Of a stretch of DNA of 12,041 nucleotides, positions 1 through 5,446 are shown in pieces. A program made the translations under genes and the position numbers. Origin of the DNA: Alphaproteobacteria bacterium (lineage in GTDB: Bacteria > Pseudomonadota > Alphaproteobacteria > SMXP01); contig JAJFIM010000073.1 in the NCBI GenBank assembly GCA_021774995.1, positions 1 through 12,041 on the forward strand, read 5' to 3'. The notes under the pieces were generated by a model that worked only from the letters and a program-made list of their open reading frames with translations, had not been told where the DNA came from and searched no databases. Every line of letters begins with the position of its first letter. Position 1 is the stretch's first letter.

Positions 1-461
1 ATTGGGGGTTTACGCCGCTGACGGAGGCGGAAATTAAGAAAACCGCCAAAGACCTCAAACCGCTGATAAAACCGGAATGCGTCGCCATCATTGAAATGGA
101 CGGCGAACCCGTCGCCTTTGGCCTCACCTTACCGAATCTGAACGAGGCGATTGCGGATTTAGATGGAAAATTACTGCCCTTTGGCTGGGCCAAGCTCCTT
201 TACCGCTTGAAATTCAATAAAATCAAATCCGCCCGACTGCCGCTTTTGGGCATCAGAAAAAAATATCACAGTTCCTGGGTAAGCGCGGCGATGGCGTTTG
301 TGCTGATCGACACTCTCCACAGGCAAGGAAGAAAAAACGGCGTGTCTTCGGGGGAGTTATCATGGATTCTCGAAGACAATATCAGTATACGGAAAATTAT
401 TGAAAGCACCGGGTGCAAGATCTACAAAACCTACCGCATCTACGAAAAAGAATTGACGTGA
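1..461 (+). CDS. GNAT-fold N-acyltransferase, C-terminal part (5' end outside window); possible bacterial ceramide synthase family
   Basis: The reading frame is open from base 3 (W-G-F-T-P-L-T...) to the TGA at 459-461, so 152 C-terminal residues are visible and the start lies upstream of the window. The sequence resembles the C-terminal half of a large GNAT-superfamily protein (about 370-390 residues) common in Alphaproteobacteria, often annotated as N-acetyltransferase or, wrongly, dATP pyrophosphohydrolase. Typical features are NWGFxPLT-like text at the window edge, a DGEPVAFGLTLPNLNEAI strand, LLPFGWAKLLYRL, and a terminal SWILEDN...KTYRIYEKEL segment. From memory, the Caulobacter bacterial ceramide synthase (bCerS) belongs to this kind of GNAT protein and N-acylates a sphingoid base; that assignment here is inference. 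The gene is richer in Lys and Ile codons than its neighbours. It ends 16 bases before the nucleotidyltransferase gene, suggesting co-transcription. Confidence 0.8.
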   Translation, partial: WGFTPLTEAEIKKTAKDLKPLIKPECVAIIEMDGEPVAFGLTLPNLNEAIADLDGKLLPFGWAKLLYRLKFNKIKSARLPLLGIRKKYHSSWVSAAMAFVLIDTLHRQGRKNGVSSGELSWILEDNISIRKIIESTGCKIYKTYRIYEKELT

Positions 462-477
462 CGGGGCCGCTTCCATC

Positions 478-1275
478 ATGACCGAACCCTTTTTTGACGC
501 GCTGGTAATGGCGGGGACGCGCGAAGGGGCGCTGGATCCGATGGCGGTTCACGCCGGCGTCTCAAACAAATGCCTGGCCGATGTGTGCGGCCGGCCCATG
601 ATCTCCCGCGTGCTGGAGGCGCTTGCCGCCTCCCCCCATATCCGATCCATTGCCGTCAGCATTCAAAACCCTGACATTCTGCTAAAATCGGGCGGCATCG
701 GGCGCCTGATCGCTCAGCACAATATTACGTTCGCTCCCAGCGGCGCGGGTCCGGCGCTGAGCGTTCTGAAAGCGATGGAAAACAAAAAACCATTTGCGCC
801 GCTCCTCGTGACCACCGCGGACAGCGCGCTTCTCACGCGCGAGATCGTCGATTATTTTTGCGCCCGCGCGCGCGAGCCCGATGCCGATCTTTTCGTTGGA
901 TTCGCCGCCCGCACCCGTCTGAAACGCGCCTATCCGGACGTCAGGCGCACATATTTGCGTTTTCGCGACGACCATTATTCGGGATGCAATCTTTATGCGT
1001 TTTCCACACGCGCCAGTCTGAAAGCCGCGGCCTTTTGGGCTGAGGCGGACCGCCTGCGCAAACAGCCATATAAATTGGTCGCCCGGTTCGGATTGGGATC
1101 GCTTGCACTTTTCGCGTTAAACCGGCTGACACTGGCCGCAGCGCTGGCGCGCGCCGGGGCGACATTGGGTTTGACCGCCGCTCCCGTCATCATGCCTTTC
1201 GCCCACGCCGCCATTGACGTCGACAAGCCGGACGACCTGGCCCTTGTCCAAAGGATCTTAAACGCGGATAGTTGA
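478..1275 (+). CDS. MobA-like nucleotidyltransferase (NTP transferase domain); possible CpgD-type phosphoglycerate cytidylyltransferase
   Basis: This 265-residue cytoplasmic protein has the Rossmann-like fold of MobA/IspD nucleotidyltransferases. The N-terminal loop is ALVMAGTREG (residues 8-17), followed by the conserved Lys31 in VSNKCL and GRPMISRVLEAL (38-49). The metal-binding Asp115 is in VTTADSALLT, and the C-terminal AAIDVDKPDDL (244-254) matches the MobA-type D-x-D-x-P-x-D ending. The loop departs from the MobA consensus GGxSxRMG, so GTP:molybdopterin activity is unlikely. Residues about 180-235 form an insertion shared with a family of unassigned alphaproteobacterial nucleotidyltransferases. 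A protein of this type in the Caulobacter sphingolipid locus (CpgD) is, as I recall, a CTP:phosphoglycerate cytidylyltransferase; the GNAT neighbour supports but does not prove that role. The ATG has no clear Shine-Dalgarno, consistent with translation coupled to the upstream gene 16 bases away. Confidence 0.85.
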   Translation: MTEPFFDALVMAGTREGALDPMAVHAGVSNKCLADVCGRPMISRVLEALAASPHIRSIAVSIQNPDILLKSGGIGRLIAQHNITFAPSGAGPALSVLKAMENKKPFAPLLVTTADSALLTREIVDYFCARAREPDADLFVGFAARTRLKRAYPDVRRTYLRFRDDHYSGCNLYAFSTRASLKAAAFWAEADRLRKQPYKLVARFGLGSLALFALNRLTLAAALARAGATLGLTAAPVIMPFAHAAIDVDKPDDLALVQRILNADS

Positions 1276-1318
1276 GCGCCTTGGTTTTGCCTTGTTTTTT
1301 GGAGATGATTGAAACCCG

Positions 1319-2422
1319 ATGACAGATCAAATCCCTTTACTGCTGCGCTTTGGCGGGTCCCGGCGCTTCGTTAAAGTCGGCGCCTTCATATTGACCTTGT
1401 GCCTGTTGTTCGGCGCGGCCCCGGACATGGGCCAAGCGCACACCGCGCCGCCGGACCCGAGCGCGCGGCTGCCTGAAGGCGATGCGGCCTGGGAATATTG
1501 GGATCTCAACGCCGTTTTTGCAACCGGTCACCGTGTTTCCGCGCGATTCATGATCACCAATTTTGGACCCGGCTCCCAAAGCGCCGTTGTCCTTGGTCAC
1601 GTGACGCTGCCCAATGGCGAGATTGTCGAATGGGAAAATGGCCGCAAAAAATCCCGCTGGTTGCTCTCAGACGATCACCGCAGACTGGATGTGGGGCGAA
1701 GCCATCTTTATTTGGACGATCCCACATATGTTTTGGACATCGACAAAGAAGAATTGCGCATGACTTTAAGCTTCGCGCCGAAGCAAAAAAATTCGCATGA
1801 CGCCGACTTGACCCTGCCGGAGGGCTATCAAACCCAGACCCTGGCCGTTGCGCAGCCCATGACGGGAAGTTTGTGGATTGCCGGCATTGTAGAAGAGGAA
1901 ACGCCGCTAAACGGCTTTGTCTCTCTCACCCATTCCTGGGGAAGCCGGAGCGAAGGGGACCTCGCACTGCGCCGCTTTGAATTGTTGTCTATGGAAGAAG
2001 ACAACGGACTTGAGATGGTTGACCTGACGACGCCTGACGGCGCGCGCTTCCAATGGCTGGCAATCAGCGAAAAAGGGGAGATGACATTTCTGACGCAAGA
2101 CTTTGAAATCGCCATGGAGGGCCGCGCGCCGAACTATCGCTCAAAGAAATTCTGGGTGCCCGAAAAACTTATTCTCACCGGGTCAAGCGTGAACGGCGCG
2201 GTGCATATGACCGGCGTAACGGTCAGCCAAAACCCGTTGAAAGTACTTCCCCAACCGTTTCGCTTTCTCGCATCTTTCAAAAGCAAACCCAGACGGGTGT
2301 GGGGCCAAGCGACGTTTGAGCTGGATATCAAGACAAGCGCGGATGCGCCGCCCGTGCGCAAGACGGGCGCGGGCCTTGCGGTCGTAACCTTCTTGAATCC
2401 AGCAAAAAAACCAAAAAAATGA
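1319..2422 (+). CDS. Exported lipocalin-like protein (CrtC/AttH/Svf1-type superfamily)
   Basis: The 367-residue product begins with a classical signal peptide: basic residues RRFVK (15-19), a hydrophobic core VGAFILTLCLLFGAA (20-34) and probable cleavage after GQA at residue 40. It is therefore likely periplasmic. The only Cys in the core is preceded by Leu, so a lipobox is not convincing. The mature part is rich in alternating beta strands in two halves: EYWDLNAVFATGH...VVLGHVTLPNG (59-100), then GFVSLTHSWGSR (199-210) and a second barrel-like half to VWGQATFELDI (328-337). This two-barrel plan resembles lipocalin-like proteins of the CrtC/AttH/Svf1 type, which bind or modify hydrophobic ligands. 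Yeast Svf1 carries ceramide. The family call rests on sequence impression, not a profile search. A GGAG lies 14 bases before the ATG, which is long spacing. The stop overlaps the next start (ATGA). Confidence 0.7.
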   Translation: MTDQIPLLLRFGGSRRFVKVGAFILTLCLLFGAAPDMGQAHTAPPDPSARLPEGDAAWEYWDLNAVFATGHRVSARFMITNFGPGSQSAVVLGHVTLPNGEIVEWENGRKKSRWLLSDDHRRLDVGRSHLYLDDPTYVLDIDKEELRMTLSFAPKQKNSHDADLTLPEGYQTQTLAVAQPMTGSLWIAGIVEEETPLNGFVSLTHSWGSRSEGDLALRRFELLSMEEDNGLEMVDLTTPDGARFQWLAISEKGEMTFLTQDFEIAMEGRAPNYRSKKFWVPEKLILTGSSVNGAVHMTGVTVSQNPLKVLPQPFRFLASFKSKPRRVWGQATFELDIKTSADAPPVRKTGAGLAVVTFLNPAKKPKK

Positions 2423-3156
2423 CCCGCGCAACCCCGCCGCGCGAACCGACAAGCCATCTTGAGATCGACGGCGGGAGGGTGGCGGTGCATGTACGCCTCA
2501 ACGCCCGCGCCCGAAATTACGTGATCCGGCTCGATCCGCGCAGCGGCCAGGTGGTGGTGGTCCGCCCCGCCCGCGGCTCCGTTAAACGCGCGCTCAGCTT
2601 CGCCCATGAACACCGCGCATGGATCGCCGCGCGGCGCCAAGAGCGCCCCTCTCCCATTCCTTTTAATGAGGGCCGCATTATCCCTGTGCGCGGCGTCCCC
2701 CATATTATTTGCAATCAGACAAGCGCCCGGCGCGGCGTATGGGTGGAGGCGGCCGAAAGCCAAGCCGGGACGGCCCGGCTCTGCGTTTCAGGCCAAGCCG
2801 AACATTGCGCGCGCCGCCTCGCCGATTGGCTTAAGCGTCAGGCCCGCACAGATTTGACGATAAGCGCGGCGCGTCACGCCCAGGCGCTGGGCTTGCCGAA
2901 AGGCCGCATCCAGGTGCGCGACCCTTTCAGCCGGTGGGGGTCGTGTTCGTCCACCGGCACGTTGTCTTTTTCCTGGCGCCTCATTCTCGCCCCGCCATTT
3001 ATTCTTGATTATGTGGCGGCCCATGAAACCGCCCATCTGAAACATTTGAATCACGGAAAACAGTTCTGGACCCTGGTTGACCGGCTGACGCCGCAGCGCG
3101 CGACAGCCGAAGACTGGTTATCGACGCAAGGAACGGATCTGCACCGCTATGGGTGA
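2419..3156 (+). CDS. YgjP-like (DUF45/M48-related) zinc metallopeptidase
   Basis: This 245-residue protein carries the zinc-protease signature HETAH at residues 202-206, with Glu203 as catalytic base and His202/His206 as ligands. A third ligand, His212, is in NHGKQFW. Ahead of it is the family-typical RWGSCSSTG (172-180) and SFSWRLILAPPFILDYV (183-199). This order is diagnostic of the YgjP-like family (PF01863, formerly DUF45), related to SprT/WLM gluzincins. The N-terminal about 120 residues include a beta-rich segment with VHVRLNARARNYVIRLD, as usual for the family. No signal peptide or membrane segment is visible, so it is probably cytoplasmic; natural substrates of the family are mostly unknown. 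Its ATG overlaps the lipocalin stop by 4 bases, implying translational coupling. It ends two bases from the stop of the convergent penicillin-binding protein gene. Confidence 0.9.
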   Translation: MTRATPPREPTSHLEIDGGRVAVHVRLNARARNYVIRLDPRSGQVVVVRPARGSVKRALSFAHEHRAWIAARRQERPSPIPFNEGRIIPVRGVPHIICNQTSARRGVWVEAAESQAGTARLCVSGQAEHCARRLADWLKRQARTDLTISAARHAQALGLPKGRIQVRDPFSRWGSCSSTGTLSFSWRLILAPPFILDYVAAHETAHLKHLNHGKQFWTLVDRLTPQRATAEDWLSTQGTDLHRYG

Positions 3157-3158
3157 AA

Positions 3159-5165
3159 TTATTCGCCGCCGAACAGACGCGACATGAACCGCGTGAGCGC
3201 GTTTTCATTTTGCGGCGCTTCGTCCCGCGCCGCGATAAAAGCGGGGTTCCGCCCGCGCGGCAAAGGGCGCAGCGGCCGGTCCTTGTTCATGGCCAGCATA
3301 TAATCTTTCCAGATAATGGCGGGCGCCGTGCCGCCGGTAACGCGTCCCATGGGCGCATCGTCATCATTGCCGACCCAGACGCCGGTCACCAGATCCGCCG
3401 TATATCCGACAAACCAGGCGTCCCGGCTGTTTTGAGACGTGCCGGTCTTGCCCGCTGCCGGGCGCGGGTCCAGCGAGGCTTTGCGCCCAGTTCCGATGCG
3501 CATAACTTCCCCCAACATATCATTCATGGCGCCGATATCGGCCAGCGCCGCGACGCGGGGGCCCGGCGTTGGCGCGCGGGTGTAGAGCACAACGCCCTCG
3601 GAGCTTCGTATACTGACAATAGCGTACGGAGCGGCGCGGCGCCCGCCATTGGCAAAGGGGGCGTAAGAAGAGACCAATTCCAATAAGTTCACTTCCGACG
3701 TTCCCAAGGGCAATGACCGCGTCGCTTGGAGGTCTGAAGAAATACCCAGTCTGTGCGCGGCGTTGATTATCGCGCCCGCGCCCACATCTTGCGCCAAACG
3801 CACGGCGGCGGAATTGAGGGAGAGAGCCAAGGCCTCCGTCAGCGTCACGCGGCCTTTATATGTTTTGGAAAAATTTTGAGGCGCCCAATCGCCGATGCGG
3901 ATCGGGGCGTCTTCGATCAAAGCGCCGGGGCGCCACCCCGCTTCCAGCGCCGCCAAATACACAAACGGCTTGAACGCCGAGCCCGGCTGACGGCGCGCCT
4001 GGACCGCGCGGTTGAACTGGCTCTGCCCATAAGAGCGCCCGCCCACCATCGCAATCAGCGCGCCATCCGTCGCAAGGCTGACAAGCGCGCCTTGCGAAAA
4101 CCCAAGCGCCGCGCCGTCGCGGACAAGCGACAAACCCATCGCTTTTTCCGCGCGCGCCTGCGCCGCCACATCCAGCGTGGTTTCAATCACCAAATCAAAA
4201 TCCGCCCCCTCCGTCAGGGCCGGTATCCGGCGCGCCACCCAATCGATGAAATAACCGATCCCATCCGTGGCTTGACCCCGGGCCAAAACGGGCGGCGCGT
4301 CCCCCGCATGGCGGCGCTGAAGCTCCGTGATGAAACCGGCCTCCACCATGCGGGTCAGCACAATATCCGCGCGGGCCTTGGCCAGGTCCGGATTGTTTGA
4401 CGGCGCATAACGCGAGGGCGCTTTAAGCAAACCCGCCAACAGCGCCGCTTCGCCTAAGGTCACCCGCGTGGCCGATTTGCCGAAATAGCGCTGCGCCGCC
4501 GCCTCCACCCCGTAAGCGCCCGCGCCCAAATAGACCCGGTTGAGATAAAGCGACAGGATCTGATCCTTGCTGAAACGCCGCTCCAGCCAAAAGGCCAGCA
4601 TCATCTCCTGGATTTTACGCTTCCAGGTGCGCTCTGATTTTAAGAACAGATTCTTCGCCAATTGCTGGGTGATCGTGCTGCCGCCCTGAACCACGCGCCC
4701 CTCAGCGCTATTGGCGAGAAAAGCGCGGAAAATCCCAATCGGATCGATACCGATATGATGGTAAAAGCGCCTGTCTTCGATCGCGATCACGGCTTGGGGG
4801 AGGGCGGCGGGTAAATCACTCAAAGCCACGGGCAGGCCGTAACTCACCCCGCGGCGCGCGAGGACCTGCCCGGAGCGATCAAGCACAGTGATCGAGGGCT
4901 GCTGCTCAACGTCCCACAAAGAGGAGGTATCGGGCAGGTCGAGCGCAAGAAGCCCCAATACCCCGCCAATCCCAAGAAAAAGCCAGAGACACGCCACCGC
5001 ACCCCAGTAAAACGCTTGGGCATAGGCGCCAAAGCGCCGTTTGAACCGGCGCCGCCACGCGCGGATTTTTTTGCGCGCCAGAGCCAGCCGCCCGCCGCGC
5101 CGCGCGCGCGCGGGCCGGCGCTTAACGGCTCTTCTACGGGATTTGCGTTTTGCGGGCGCGGCCAT
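3159..5165 (-). CDS. Bifunctional class A penicillin-binding protein (PBP1-type glycosyltransferase/transpeptidase)
   Basis: This 668-residue inner-membrane enzyme polymerises lipid II into glycan strands and crosslinks the stem peptides. A very basic cytoplasmic tail (about 1-46) precedes one membrane span (about 52-75). The GT51 domain shows EDRRFYHH (130-137, catalytic Glu130), GGSTITQQLAKN (161-172), RKIQEMMLAFWLERRFSK with Glu187, and LYLNRVYLGAGAYGVEAAA (206-224). The transpeptidase domain has all three motifs: SAFK with Ser396 nucleophile and Lys399, SLN at 449-451, and KTGT at 573-576. It is shorter than E. coli PBP1a (about 850 residues) and has no obvious inserted OB domain. The start is ATG 5165, with a G-rich stretch 9 bases upstream. 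The gene lies in the same orientation as pnp but about 280 bases downstream, across the hairpin-rich repeats, so it may have its own promoter. Its stop is two bases from the convergent metalloprotease stop. Confidence 0.95.
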   Translation of the reverse strand: MAAPAKRKSRRRAVKRRPARARRGGRLALARKKIRAWRRRFKRRFGAYAQAFYWGAVACLWLFLGIGGVLGLLALDLPDTSSLWDVEQQPSITVLDRSGQVLARRGVSYGLPVALSDLPAALPQAVIAIEDRRFYHHIGIDPIGIFRAFLANSAEGRVVQGGSTITQQLAKNLFLKSERTWKRKIQEMMLAFWLERRFSKDQILSLYLNRVYLGAGAYGVEAAAQRYFGKSATRVTLGEAALLAGLLKAPSRYAPSNNPDLAKARADIVLTRMVEAGFITELQRRHAGDAPPVLARGQATDGIGYFIDWVARRIPALTEGADFDLVIETTLDVAAQARAEKAMGLSLVRDGAALGFSQGALVSLATDGALIAMVGGRSYGQSQFNRAVQARRQPGSAFKPFVYLAALEAGWRPGALIEDAPIRIGDWAPQNFSKTYKGRVTLTEALALSLNSAAVRLAQDVGAGAIINAAHRLGISSDLQATRSLPLGTSEVNLLELVSSYAPFANGGRRAAPYAIVSIRSSEGVVLYTRAPTPGPRVAALADIGAMNDMLGEVMRIGTGRKASLDPRPAAGKTGTSQNSRDAWFVGYTADLVTGVWVGNDDDAPMGRVTGGTAPAIIWKDYMLAMNKDRPLRPLPRGRNPAFIAARDEAPQNENALTRFMSRLFGGE

Positions 5166-5260
5166 TTTTTAAGGCCCCCATTAACCATGAACCGCCGCCA
5201 GTTTCAGCGGCTTTTGACGTTTATAAGGGCCGACGCGTTAACGAGTTGTGAAAAACATTT

Positions 5261-5335
5261 TTTGTCTCACGGGCAGCCCGCTTTGCGGGCGCCTCCGACG
5301 GGGCGGGCGAAACGCCCGGCGGCCGGTCAGCCGCG
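5261..5335. repeat. Hairpin-rich direct repeat, copy 1
   Basis: A 75-bp unit matches copy 2 at 5342-5416 with a single difference (T5267 versus C5348), giving an 81-bp period. It contains three inverted repeats. One is a 6-bp stem with a TTT loop (5276-5290), one a 6-bp stem with an AAA loop (5304-5318), and one a 5-bp stem with a 6-base loop directly abutting it (5319-5334). This composition is like REP/BIME-type intergenic palindromic elements, but I do not recognise the family. It lies between pnp and the penicillin-binding protein gene on the minus strand. No T-tract follows the stems in the minus-strand direction, so a simple intrinsic terminator is not supported. Confidence 0.9.
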
Positions 5336-5341
5336 CGGGAA

Positions 5342-5416
5342 TTTGTCCCACGGGCAGCCCGCTTTGCGGGCGCCTCCGACGGGGCGGGCGAAACGCCCGG
5401 CGGCCGGTCAGCCGCG
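5342..5416. repeat. Hairpin-rich direct repeat, copy 2
   Basis: Second copy of the 75-bp unit, offset 81 bases from copy 1, with equivalent stems at 5357-5371, 5385-5399 and 5400-5415. The six bases between copies (5336-5341) are unique and contribute to a small GGGA/TCCC inverted repeat at 5337-5349. The 81-base period is a multiple of three and the GC-rich unit leaves short open frames on both strands. None of these has a credible start or ribosome binding site, so I read the array as non-coding. Confidence 0.9.
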
Positions 5417-5425
5417 GGCAGAATC

Positions 5426-5446
5426 AAACGCTTATGAAAAGCGCTT
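5426..5446 (-). terminator. Weak stem-loop overlapping the pnp stop codon
   Basis: Read on the minus strand, an 8-bp arm (5446-5439) beginning inside the pnp TAA pairs with 5433-5426, including one G-T wobble, around a 5-base loop. The T residues lie inside the second arm, followed by GATTCT rather than a clean U-tract. It could act as a weak terminator or as a 3'-end protecting hairpin for the pnp message. Evidence is limited to the inverted repeat. Confidence 0.3.

Noticed and set aside
1305..1322. Five-codon ORF ending in ATGA overlap with the lipocalin start, preceded by GGAG
   Set aside because: The GGAG directly abuts its ATG with no spacing, so initiation there is implausible; the GGAG more likely serves the lipocalin start despite long spacing.
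1376..1410. Possible lipoprotein lipobox around Cys28 of the lipocalin-like protein
   Set aside because: The residue before Cys is Leu, not Gly/Ala/Ser, and hydrophobic core continues past it; a signal peptidase I site after residue 40 fits better.
5168..5185. TTAA-spacer-TTAA pattern before the penicillin-binding protein start, similar to a CtrA site
   Set aside because: The spacer is 8 bases rather than the 7 of the CtrA consensus and it overlaps the translation start region, so a regulatory call is not supported.
5221..5262. TTATAA element upstream of the penicillin-binding protein gene as a -10 box
   Set aside because: The sequence at proper distance upstream does not resemble a -35 hexamer, so I could not support a promoter call.
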